Source: Whalleya microplaca
Taxonomy: Eukaryota; Ascomycota; Sordariomycetes; Xylariales; Xylariaceae
Direction of reading: 5' to 3'
Assembly (NCBI GenBank): GCA_022497155.1
Contig: MU385720.1
Location: 620,001 to 684,000 of the forward strand
Length of the DNA stretch: 64,000 nucleotides
Shown here: positions 24,986-36,130 of the stretch, piece after piece
How positions within the stretch are numbered: the stretch's first letter is position 1
How the letters are laid out: every line of letters starts with the position of its first letter
Translations under genes and position numbers: made by a program
The notes under the pieces: generated by a model
What the model saw: only the letters and a program-made list of their open reading frames with translations
Databases searched by the model: none
What the model was told of the DNA's origin: nothing

Positions 24986-25152
24986 TTGGCCGAGAGCGGA
25001 AGCGTATCCTATCTGCGGTCGTCGCTGGCATCCATCCATTCGCTACCGTTTGATACTCTCCGGTAGCTTTTTCTGGTGGAAGACGTAGAAGTAGTCCTCG
25101 CCATTGCCACTAGACAGACCAATCTCTCGGCACCACAGTCTATTGGCACCAA

Positions 25153-27002
25153 CTACCACTCATACTCGCCAGTGGCTTTATGAAAGACGTAGTCCTTGCC
25201 ATTGACACTCAGCAGACCATCTTTCAGAACACACTTCCTGTATCATAGTTAGCAAACTACCCTAAGCACAGCATCGAATTATGACTGGTACTTACCACTT
25301 GTTCTTGACGCGCTGGACCTTATCATACATGCAGAGCATGATCTGGCCACCATCTTCGTCTTCGTCATCTTCGTCAAGGTTGTCGTCAGGATCATCAAGA
25401 TCAGAGTTAATGGCGTCTTCATCATCTGATTCATCCTTGATCTCGTCGTCCCCGCCGTCGAAGCGGGAGGGGCCGGTAGCGGTTGACGCGCGGTGATGTG
25501 AGGCGGCGGCTTTGCCCTTTCCCTTTCCTGCACGCTGAAGCGGGACCATCAGACCACCACCTTCCATGGCCTTCGCTCTGGCAGCGATCTGGTCGTGGAG
25601 TAGCCGGTCGATATCGACTCGGGCCATCTCAGTGGTTTCGCCATTCGGACCTCTCTGCAGAAGTACACCGACATGGTCCTCTGAATCGACAGCACCGTCC
25701 ATCTGAGACGGGTTTTGTCTCTGGCCATTTGGCATATTAGGCATAGGCGGGCGTTGCTGCTGTCCAGGAACACCCTGGGGAACACCAGGAGGCATATTTT
25801 GTCGATACTGCTGTTGAGGATTTCCTTGATACTGCTGTCTAGGATAACCCTGCGACATCGGCTGAGTAGGTCTCTGCTGGTTTTGCGCTTGGGTGCCATT
25901 CTGCGGCTGTTCTCGGAGCTTGTTGATCGATGCGGCGGCACGATCGCCATACTGAGACTGCAGCTGCTGAATCACTCGCTGCTGGACGGCTTGGCCGTTT
26001 TGATGTCCACCCTGATGCTGAGCAGCTTGAGGGGGCATAGGCGACGAATTCTCGAGGCCAGGTTCTGTCTTGACACCTGGCTCGGGCTTTATGCGAGGAT
26101 CATTAGGGGGCTGACCAACCGGCGCAGGCATCGTAAGACCCTGCGCAGGAGGTGCATGTTGCTGCTGGTTGGGTTGGCCGTACGAAACTCCATTAGTCGG
26201 GGCCTGGGGAGCAGGTTCTGCCACAGGAGTAGGTTGTGGCGCCGGTGCTGCAGGGGCCGGAGGCGGAGGCTCCGGCTTTGGGTCCCATGGAAAGGACGCT
26301 AACTGCTGCTGAGAGAGCTTCTTTTGCCAACCCTGCAATAGAGTGGTTAGTGACACAGATCATCTTAGATGCTATGCTGTCTGTTATGAAGCAAGAATAC
26401 ACATGTTTTGATAGAAAAAGTATAAATGTGTGACGGTATACGTCGTCCTTGCAACGTATAGGCGTAATAGCAGGAAAAGTGACCAGTAAAATAAAGATGA
26501 AGCTGAACGTGAGCAGTGACAAGGCACGTGAGTGCGCTCCAGCCAATCAGGGGGAACATGAGTCACCAAGGATTTTAGCGGGTGCAGAGGGATAAAAGGC
26601 CCAAATAGTGCCGCTCGCCCCCTCCCGAAAACCGCCAGTTCTCACCACCATCCGCTGGTCCATCAGACAAAGAGATGACCCATGCGTGTCTAGGTGGTGA
26701 CATCTTCATATGGGTTTCAACCCGTTTGAAGCATGAAATTCATGGCAAAAATATTCAGAAGCTGATAAAAACCCCAGCAGAAAGGAATTTGGTCGCTGTG
26801 CATTGATGCCGATCGGCTCTGCGACCGAAGGAAGGAAGATGCTGTGGGCAGGCAGGTAGAGATGAAAACATCGTCGGCTCACCTTCTTCAGCTCGTCCAA
26901 GACGCCCTCGTCTACGCCGCCTTCTTCGAAGTCGACACGCGAGGCCTCGATGACATCCTGAATGATTTGCTGATACACTCCGCCGACCTGAGAATTAGAC
27001 AT
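25153..27002 (-). CDS. TOA1: TFIIA large (alpha/beta) subunit
   Basis: General transcription factor that stabilises TBP on the TATA box in RNA polymerase II initiation; nuclear. Exons 27002-26883, 26332-25296 and 25237-25153 give 413 aa. Exon 1 is the N-terminal helix bundle (GGVYQQIIQDVIEASRVDF) ending LDELKK, continued by GWQKKLSQQQLASFPWD in exon 2. A long Pro/Gln-rich linker follows, as in all TFIIA alpha/beta proteins. Next come a very acidic region (DDEIKDESDDEDAIN) and the C-terminal beta-barrel: GGQIMLCMYDKVQRVKNKWK then DGLLSVNGKDYVFHKATGEY ending in EW. The start MSNSQVGG is chosen because the family begins there; an in-frame upstream extension to 27131 is not protein-like. The first intron is 550 nt, long for a fungus. 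The second is 58 nt with a GCTAAC branch site. Confidence 0.95.
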
Positions 27003-28176
27003 ATTGACGTCGAACCGGTCGCTCTTCTTTGTGTGTGATGGGGGTTGCGAAAGAGATTGGAGGGTGCAAGGAGATTGAATGCAGTGGAGGTGAGTGGTCG
27101 CAACTGCCGAATTACATAGAATACTAGTCAAGACGTGCGCTCGACAGATGCTTGGTCGCGAGAATCACGGTGATGGAAAGGATAAGGTGTGCGCAGCTTG
27201 GCCTGCTTGGGTGGCAGCAGGTGGTGAGAGTGTCGGGAAATGGCTGGTGTTCGCAGAAGGAACAACCTCCTCCCCGTGGGTCCTCTCGATCCCCCCAAAA
27301 ATTGCTTTTCTTGACTTGCTTGGTATTATCTGGTAGTTGACACACGATTGCCCGTAGTTCTGCGATGTTGTATTCTCTTTGGCTGAAGATCCAAATTCGC
27401 TATTTGGTGTTGTTCTCGTAAAGTTGGCTGAAGAGCCTGTAATGTCTTGAAGTGCACCGTCTGTGCTTACCTAATTGCCGTAGCGTCGCCGGATAAGATA
27501 AGCGCTGCACTAGGAATAGGTACGTACCCACTAAATGTCTTTCAATGTGATGGTACAGTTTACCTACCTACGTACACAATTATGGAACAATAAGGCACTA
27601 CAATTACCTACCTCCTAATCCGTAGCCCTAGATTTAGGTATGTACGCGTAAGGTATCGATAGTGCACTTGTGGCTATATAGAGCAAGTTACATTCGACTC
27701 CTAGCAGCACTATTGGTATTCACTCTAGTAGCTGATTTACTGTACTATTGCAAAAAGGGAGACGACGAGGTTACCACTAAACTAATCAAAAATGTCCTTC
27801 ACAATATCATTGGCTCAATTGCAAGTCAGTCTCATATCATATTGATATTCTTGACTATCTAATTGCCGATTCTTCCTACAATATCCATTTAATAAGCCAC
27901 GGGACACATTGAGTGCCCAGGCCCTCGATTATAATACAAATACAGTTGACAAATTCCACTCTGGTGGCCTTCATAGCGGGGGCATTATTGTTTCATAAGC
28001 TCATGACCAAGTCTCTCCGGACGAAACCCTTCCATTTTCCTATGATGAATGAGGAAGACACTGAACGCCGCGCTTAAGGGACACCGAACCGTAGTACCAG
28101 ACATGCTAAAACGGAACTGTTATACCTACTGTTGTGTGACGACGATCTTGACGTGCACTGGGTCCGTGTTGACCTT
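27003..28176. other. Intergenic region between TOA1 and CDC20
   Basis: TOA1 promoter on the left and CDC20 3' region on the right. It is AT-rich from about 27500 with repeated TACCTACC/TAGGTA-type words. No gene recognised. Confidence 0.6.
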
Positions 28177-30058
28177 TTACCGGATAGTCATTTGCTTGGC
28201 CATGGTAGCTTTGGCTGAAGAACCACTGCCACTAATACCTGCCGCAGCGCCGGCCTTCTTCTCGAAGACCTTCCAGAACTTCAAACTCTCGTCGGCAGCT
28301 GTAAGAATACATGTTAGCTATGCACAGAATCTAGGGTGTGATTTGTCAAGGGAATATCTTACCTGCAGTGGCGAGCATTTGTCCATCGGGACTGAGGCAG
28401 CTGTGGAGTACTCTGCTCTCATGAGCGGGAATCTCCACATTGCGAACAAGCGTCGGGTAGCTCCAGATGCTCAAGGAGTTGTCGGGGAATCCGCTCGAGC
28501 TGACGATCTCGCGGTAGCTGGTGCTCCAGCGGAGGCTGGTGACTTGGGAGCCGGTGTCGATGCTGTTGACTCGGGCACCAGAGGTGGTGTTCCAGAAGTG
28601 GATGTGACGGTCGTAAGAGCCACCACCGGTAGCCAGCAAGTTCATGTTCCAGGGGCACCAAGCAAGGGCCTTGACCGCAGCCTTGTGGTTGGACTTGGTG
28701 AACTTGGGGACGGCCAGCGAGCGAGCATCCCAAATCGAAACCAAGTTGTCGTTGCCACCAGTGGCGAGTTGAGCACCGTCAGAGCGCCATTCAAGTCCAC
28801 ACACCTCAGAGGTGTGCGAGACGAGCTCGGCAACCTTGTGTTCAGCGATGCGAACATCGTGGTTGTAGACAAGGCCACTTCGGGCACCAGTTGACAGAAG
28901 GTGCTTGTTCCAGCCCATCACACCCACACGGGTGTCATGGCCGAACATGCTGCGGACCTTAGTGCTTTCTGCGACATCCCAGATCTGAACCTCGCCAGTG
29001 CCGAGACCAACACCAACGTATGCTCCGTCACCAGACCACTTAACACTGCTGACGTAGGTGTCCGGGCTAGTCTCCAACAAGCAACTAACTGAGCCTTCAT
29101 CTGCGGACCAGACGTAGACGTTGCGCTCCAAACCGATCGCCACCTGGTTGCCGGAGCTCCAGTCCAACAAGTTGAGGTAGTAATCATCGATCAGGCCCGG
29201 GGCATCAAGCACCCGCTCAGGAGCAGTTGCAATGCGACGTCTGAATTGAGCCGAGCTGGCATTGGCGTTCTTTAGAGGCCGGTTGTACTGCTGACGAAGA
29301 TCAATAGGCTTCGATGACTCAGGCGGTGCTGGCTTAAACTGGAGAATGCGCGTGTTCAAGTTGACACCACAGGCGCTGGCCAAGGAGTCTTGGTAGGCCA
29401 TAGAGTTGGGAGAAGGCCGCGAATAAGTGGCAGCATCATCATCGTTGATGTTGAGGCCTTCAAGGGCAGCAATAGCGGAGTCGGTAGCGGACGATAGGAC
29501 TGTAGAGGCTTCTCCGTTGCTAGACTTGGGCCTTTGCTTATCTTGCACATCGATCTTTCCGGAGCCGACGTTGGCAATGGCTGAGCTGGTGCTTCGGTTC
29601 GGGATGAAGCGATCAGCAGCGTAGCTGATTGTGGTCTTGTTTGACTTGGATCGTAGGGGTGCTTTCTTGGACTTGGCACTGGAAGGGGTCTTGGTGGTGT
29701 GTCCAGTGCCAACAAGTGTGAAGTCTGACACACCAAGCTCAAGGGCCTTGCGGGGAGAGGAAACGCCACGAGCAATGTTGGACTTGGGGGAATCGCGGTG
29801 CGAGGACCTCGAGGTAGACTTTGCGAAGTGTGCAGAAAGGTTTCCTCCGTATACTGACTTGCCAGCTGGGCGGCATGCATCGCGACCAGAAGACTGTCTG
29901 TCAGGGGTAAAGGGAGACGAATCGACGTTGACGGAGACAGTGGCTGTAGTAGTACGTTGACGAGGCGATGGTGTTAAGGGCATGCGTCCACCAGCAACAC
30001 GGGAGGAGAAGAGTCCCTTGTGGGACTTGAGGGGAGTCGATACCGCAGCGGATGCCAT
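28177..30058 (-). CDS. CDC20: Cdc20/Slp1, APC/C co-activator
   Basis: Substrate adaptor of the anaphase-promoting complex and target of the spindle checkpoint. Exons 30058-28363 and 28298-28177 are separated by a 64-nt intron, giving 605 aa. The N-terminus is Ser/Thr-rich with CDK-type sites (TPLK, TPSPR). The C-box appears as DRFIPNRS, the form typical of Cdc20. TRILQFKPAPP fits the Mad2-interacting motif. Seven WD40 blades follow from about residue 270, with landmarks DDYYLNLLDWSSGNQVAIGL, DTYVSSVKWSGDGAYVGVG, CGLEWRSDGAQLATGGNDN and ALAWCPWNMNLLATGGG. Exon 2 finishes the last blade (DESLKFWKVF) and ends AKQMTIR, the C-terminal Ile-Arg tail that docks on APC/C. The C-box form and tail favour Cdc20 over Cdh1. 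Divergent from the kelch-BTB gene. Confidence 0.95.
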
Positions 30059-31092
30059 AGTGTCTAATTGTCTAGTGTATGACGGTAGAAAGTATCTCGC
30101 GGTATATGTTGTTGAACTCCGACGAAAAACAACTGAATGTCTCGAGGGAGTGGGTGAGTAAGAGCTTCGATGATCAAACGAGCTCCAAGAGACTCAAGCT
30201 AATGGTTCCTGGATTAGTTTTTTTGGGTTAGTAACAGTCGTGATTGTGTTCGATATATCGAAGTGTGCCTTCAAAAGAATGGCTCAAAGTCGGAGGGGCG
30301 ATCAAATGGCTGAAAGCAGCGATAAGACCTAATGGACTTGAAGTATTGCTTATGAAAGGCTTGGTTGAGGATAGCTATCTAAGCTATTGGTAGCGGACGG
30401 AAGAGGTTTGGAGGGGGAGCGGATTGAAGATGGTTATAATGAGAGAAGAAGCAAGAGTTGGAATTGTAGCTGGACTGTAGGGGATTTATGTGTTGACAAA
30501 GTGGATCGCACCTCTCTGTCGTTGTACAGGGCAACGGCGAACGGGGTGCAGATTGTCGCACCATCCAATTAATCCGTTCTCTTGAGTGGAGGTTTGGTAT
30601 TCCGTATCCAGGTGGTGCTCTCCGTACAGTATGTACCCATGGGTTTAATACGGTAGGGCGGCAAAGGTGACATGGGAGGTAACATTCCACCAACGCCGAC
30701 TCCCGACTTCCCCGTCACCCCTTCTAGGTACATGTAGGCTCACTAGATTTGAGCCGTGCGGCATGTCAAAGGGGAGAAAGGCGAGCCCCTGCATTGGTAA
30801 TACATACATACATTAGGTTAGTACAGATTACAGACGTTCATCAACCAACTTTTGATCACCTTTGATCACCTTTGATCATCAACTTTTGTTGCACGCCTCC
30901 ACGTCCCACGTCACGGATAGTCTTCTTCAGCCTTCAGTCAAGATACAACAACGTTCGTTTCTTTGTCGCAGACCTTCTCATTCTGTACTGAATGCCCCAA
31001 AAGTCTAGAAATGCCAACTTAGCAATTGATTCCATCTAGAATTGCAGCCTGCCATTGTTACTGAGTCGCGAAACTGAAGAAACACTGAAAAC
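30059..31092. promoter_or_regulatory. Shared divergent promoter of CDC20 and the kelch-BTB gene
   Basis: 1.03 kb between two divergent ATGs. It contains three tandem TTTGATCAYC decamers at 30851-30880, about 215-245 bp before the kelch-BTB start and about 800 bp from CDC20. No gene recognised inside. No TATA box that I would defend. Confidence 0.6.
30851..30880. repeat. Three tandem TTTGATCA decamers
   Basis: TTTGATCACC twice, then TTTGATCATC, followed by another CTTTTG. TGATCA is palindromic, so the array presents three identical twofold-symmetric sites spaced one helical turn apart, a pattern that fits a cooperative transcription-factor site. Confidence 0.7.
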
Positions 31093-33451
31093 ATGGCTAC
31101 ACAGCCTTCAACGCCAGCGATGTCTGCCCAGTCGCTCTTCGGTGGCCCCTCCAGCGCGACGAACCTTCCAAACCCCTTTTTGCCCTCTTCCACTCCCAAT
31201 ATTTCTAATGCGCCCACTCCAGTTTCTGGTGCCTCGTCCAATAACACCTTTGTTATGCCCAACTCACCAATGAAGAGCAGGGTTATGATGGACGGCTACC
31301 GACCCAAGGTCACTCGAACCCTCGGCCAGCGACCTGCCTGCCTAGTCAACGCCTCTGTCACCTACTGCGGAAACAACCACATCTATGCCTTCGGTGGCTT
31401 TGACCAGTACACCGACGAAGTCTATAACCATGTGCTAAAGCTTGACCTTGTGAGCCACCAATGGAGTCTAGTGGACAATTACGGCGATATCCCCGGCGTA
31501 AGAATGGGTAGGTTCTGTATTTATATGCTTCAGTATGGGCTTCGACTCATGCAACTTGGCAGGACACACTGCGACGCTGTACCAAGGTGACAAACTGCTG
31601 GTCTTTGGCGGCGAGAATGAACACAGGACATACCTCTCCGACCTGATCATATTTGATCTCAAGAATGCGCATTGGACACAGCCTCAAGTTTCGGGGCCTA
31701 TTCCCAAGGGTCGAGCCCGGCATGCTGCTGTCTTGCACGAGGATAAGTTGTTCATTATTGGTGGCATTACTGGCCACGATAGCTACGTCTCGGAGGACAT
31801 TTGCTACCTGGATTTAAAGACTTACACCTGGTCGAGATCTTGGCGTTTCGTTCCTAGATTTGACCATTCGGCATGTATTTGGTATGTTATTTCTCATTTT
31901 TGTTGCTCTCCAGTATTCTAATATTTTTTCAGGGGCGATCGGGTTTGGGTATTCGGAGGTTTGAGCAAGGACATGGATAAAACTGGCGAATTATGGTGGC
32001 TAGATCTTAAAGGAAGCCCGGATTTTGATTCTCCACCTCAGATCGGGAGTACCATAGACAGGCACGCAACAATCAATCGCGCGCTTGATTCGCCACGGCC
32101 TCCTTATGCCCCGTCTCGGGTCATAGGAGCTTCAGGCTTCGCTGCGAATATCCGAACTGCCCAGGTCAATGCTCCCTCGTCGAAGATAAGGAAACATGTC
32201 CCAACGGCCCCGGGTGCAATTTCGTCGCTCAGGTTCATTTCTGGACGGGATAATCCCTCTCAAGGTTCTGGTATTCATTTTCACATCTACTCTTCCGGCA
32301 CTCTCCTAGATTTTGTCACGCCAGGCTCGACGATCACACCCAAGGAATGCTCGCTATCAGCATTAGACCTGTCAGCTCTACGATGGCAAAAACTAGCGGA
32401 GGGTCGCGAAATTTTCAAGCCGGGCTATCAATGGCATTACTGTACCATGAACGAGGATGGCACCAAAGCTTGGCTACTAGGCTGCGCAACCGATGTGGTC
32501 AACGATGTCGGTCCAAACGGATATGAGGAGTACCTTAGTGATATCATGGAAGTCGATTTGCGACGCTACGGTTTCCTTGGGAATAACATGGCCTCTGAGC
32601 CTAGAAATGAGCTGTCTAGACCGACGTCACACGCCCGTGTCCAGGAGCAGCCATCAAAAGGGTTGGGCCTCGATCTTGCCAAGCTGTTCAATCAACCCCC
32701 TGAAGCCGGAAGCGGAACTGACTTCGTAATAACAGCTCTCGCTAGCGACTATGAAGACGAAGAGGTGAGCTCGAGTCTCATCCGCGCAGGAGAAGCCCCC
32801 ATGGACCAGAATTGGTTAGCACCGGATGCTCCAACTTCTGCCCCTATCCATGTCCACAAGCTTATACTGCAAGCTCGGTGGCCACATTTTGCCCGTCTAT
32901 ACAACGCACAGATGGCCGAATTTCATACGAAGAAGATGCACATTCCGGAGCCCTATACGGTAGTCAAGGCATTCCTATACTACCTTTACACCGATAGCAT
33001 TCATGCGAATGACGGTGTAACCGACCTTTCTGATGTTGCAGGGCTATTGGTGATGTCCAATATTTATAACATCCCACACCTACGTCTTCTATGCGTCAAC
33101 CGTCTGGCAAAGGAGCTCGACGTTGAACACGCTTGCAACATTTGGTACTGCGCGGGCTTAGCGAACGAGGAATGGCTTCGCAAGAGGACTGCAACATTCT
33201 GCCTCAATCATTGGGGCCGTATAGTACGCACTCAAGGCTTCTTACGTCTGCCACGTACAGCTTTGGTCGAGCTGTCCCAGGAAATAGACATGGAGGGTCG
33301 AATCATAGCAGGTGACGAACTCGAATATGTCGATAATTTCCGCGGGCGATACGACCATTGTAGTGTTTCCCGAAAAGACAGCATCAGCAGCGATCACACT
33401 CAGGCTCTGCCCTCCGATGCTGAAGATTCGGAGGGCATGGATCTTGCCTGA
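31093..33451 (+). CDS. Kelch-repeat and BTB-domain protein (LZTR1-like layout)
   Basis: Three exons, 31093-31507, 31563-31881 and 31933-33451, give 750 aa with matching phases. After a Ser/Pro/Asn-rich start (about 70 aa), kelch blades follow: NHIYAFGGFDQYTDEVYNHV, then DKLLVFGGENEHRTYLSDL, KLFIIGGITGHDSYVSED and RVWVFGGLSKDMDKTGELWW, each with the GG and downstream aromatic residues of a propeller. A linker of about 250 residues leads to a BTB fold near residues 545-650 (VHKLILQARWPHFARLY, TVVKAFLYYLYTDSI) and a helical C-terminal region like BACK. BTB proteins commonly dimerise and recruit cullin-3; that role is inferred from the family. The layout resembles LZTR1 and fungal relatives. Substrate unknown. 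The ATG has a good context (AACATGGCT). Confidence 0.88.
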
Positions 33452-36130
33452 AGTCTGTGAAGGCGACGACATGCGCAGAGCGCTTATACTGCCGCTTTAA
33501 CGACACATTGCAAATCTTTCCATGTTGGACTTGGGAGGATGATTATTCATGCTTATGGCACGCTTATGGATATGCAGGATACGCCTGGAGTGTATCTGTT
33601 ACCGAGCAAGGGTGTAGGGCTTTGAGAAAGGAGACACATGGTTCGCATAGGGAATGGCTTGACATATGGCATATCATCTTCTAGAGCATGGCTTGGGCGT
33701 TCTGGCGGTGGAGGGTGGATGCATCGGGTAATATGGAAAGCGAGGGACGGGCTGGGAGGGAGGCGTTGCTGTAGTTGTTCGTGTCCTATACCTTTACACA
33801 GTCGACTACCTACAACTTGTCATGGCAACTGCTATCCCCTACTATTGCATGTATCTAACGTAGGTACCTACGACTCCACTTGCAATATATGCAATGAGAA
33901 GACGGTTCGTTCGCTGTATGACCTGCATATAATAATATGCCACGTTCACCAAGTGCCGATCTAGCTAAGGTAGCTAGCCTGCTAGGTTAGCTCCCGGTGG
34001 CCGGTGAGCCCGAAGCGTCCCCCTGACTCGAGCACCTGCATTAGCCCAACCGAGGGGGCCAGGCCCTCTGTCTGCAGCTAGCTCTAGCACCGGAGACCAC
34101 CTTCCTGCCTTAGCAAATACCAGATCAAGTCCCCTTCCCAGGGAAACGAGATCGGATCTCGTTCGATGAAATGCATATGTACATATCTATCTGCTGGGCT
34201 TACGGTTTCGGGAAACCCCCCGTACGTCATATCGACGTAGGGATGGACGCCCTCCCGGGTGACTTCATCGCTCCCCCTTATCGGCAGCTGGCTACGCATG
34301 TACCTGGATCCCGGATGCCCTATATCGAACGCTTACGTTCGCCTTCCTGGGTTAGAGATCTGCGGGCTCGATGTGCCGGGAGATGTTCACACGTGAGACT
34401 AGGTAGGTACTGGATGCCGAATGCCTCCCTTGTCTCCCTACACCCCCGATTATATTCCGGGCCTACGCATATAGTTCACCCATAGCCCTAGCCCTGGGCA
34501 CACCCGCCGGGCGGCCGGACGAACTGGTGAGGAGGCCGGCGATCGGATAGCTACTACCGGTACCTAAGCTGCTAACAAGTATAATTGTATGGACGGGTGG
34601 GCTAGGTGAACTAGGCTAGCTACGACTATACGTGGGTACTTATTAATTAATGCCCAAGACACGCTATAATCAAGAAGGAGTTCACGAAACGTAACATAAA
34701 TGATCGTCTAGCATGTAGTTCGAGACTGCTCTCTCGTCCCGGTACCGCCACCCGTTCGTCCCCAGCGGTGATCATGGAACGGCATTGGCCAGGCTGAAGC
34801 GAGTACCGGCCCGCTAATAGGGCTCGTATTCTACCCAGGGGCTGCGTCGTTGTGTACGTATTGCTCTCCGACTATTCGGAAGGATTCACTTGCCTCAGCT
34901 AGGGGAAGAGGGTCGTCAGTCAGCAAGACGGCGGGAACACTCCTCAAGGAATGAAGATATTCCTAGATTAGATAGAGTAGGAAGCCAGACTGAATTCACT
35001 GTAGGGTCAAGACACCATCAATAATCACCCAGGAGACTTGAGAAGGAAGTATAATCAGTTTGTGCAAACCACCGCATCGTTTTATTTTTGACCATCATTG
35101 CTGATGGGAGAGAACAAATTGTAAGTACACAAGAAGGGGGGAGAATCAATAGTAACCGTGTAGAGAACACCTCTCTCTCTCTTCGTCTATAAACAAGGAA
35201 CCGCAAACGCAATTTTTTCTTTTGCTCTTCTCAAAACCCTCCTTTCCTTTCCCTCCCCCCTGACCTATCTGGAAAAACCCTCCCCCCCTTTAAGCCGGAA
35301 AAAAAAAACCCGAAATAACGCCTCCTGCGGCCGTTTTGATGGTCTGGTACGCAGAACCAGAACCAACTTGGAAAATATTTGGAAAGGAAATAGAGAGAAC
35401 AGAGAAACATATCCGTTCAGCCGTGAGGCGTGACATTCTCGAATCGAAACGAGATCGGCATCATCATGTAGAATTGTGAAAGAAACAACGTAGGTAGCGT
35501 AACGAAGAAGTTCGTAGAGAGATACGTTCAGGGCGGGAGAAACACCGCCATTGTTGCCATGTGTTGCAGTATCTCGCACCGCATGACCGTGGTGGACCGT
35601 CAATTAATCGTCTCCCTCGTCACCCCTCTCGTTGCCTCCTTCCTTCTCCCCCCTATCTTCGGTCTAGCCGAACTGCAGCTCTTTCTAAGCGGCCAAGAAT
35701 TGAATCTAAAGGAAACGGACCTCGCCGGCGGGCGGTGAGTGGAGAGGTTGGTGGGATGGGGATACCGCTATCGACGGGGCGGTGGAAGAAGAAAGGGGGA
35801 CAGGAACCGAGTTGTTCCATATTGTGTGTTGTAACTGTGTAAAGTCTATCGAGGGTATACTTGAGACAGGACGCCCTATGCAAAAAAGCGCAGAACGCCG
35901 CCCAAGATGCCAGAAATGACAAACTTTTCCGAACCGAGCAACCGCAGACAAGTGTAAATTCTTCCGCGATTTTGGGGGTATCCAGTCTATACGAACATGT
36001 ATGTCTATGCCGAAGAAACAATGCAGAAACAGGATCTCAAGTCGACCAGCAGCCTTTTTTTGGGATGAAAAAAAGAGAAACTCGAGCAGAATCGGGAACT
36101 TCGCTAAAGGAAAGGGAAAGCAGTCTTGTC
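33452..36130. other. Intergenic region, convergent 3' ends
   Basis: 2.7 kb between the converging kelch-BTB and SFP1 genes. Repeated CTAGCTA/GGTAGCTAGC words occur near 33960-34000 and pyrimidine/purine runs near 35160-35310. Frames are short and contain no recognised motif. Part is expected to be 3' UTR. Confidence 0.55.

Larger units (their letters stand above)
13934..25152. other. Gene-poor region, about 11 kb
   Basis: No intact gene recognised. Base composition is mixed, not a long AT-rich tract, and many short frames occur on both strands without conserved motifs. Internal points worth noting are the perfect inverted repeat at 16073-16142, frames at 16475-16705 and 17620-18014 of vaguely protein-like composition, and a coding-looking frame ending at 24985. 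The first 500 bases are the promoter and leader region of the LaeA-like gene. Confidence 0.5.

Noticed and set aside
26580..26790. Possible box C/D snoRNA in the long TFIIA intron
   Set aside because: Box-like words occur, but on the wrong strand or without a terminal stem; not enough to call an RNA.
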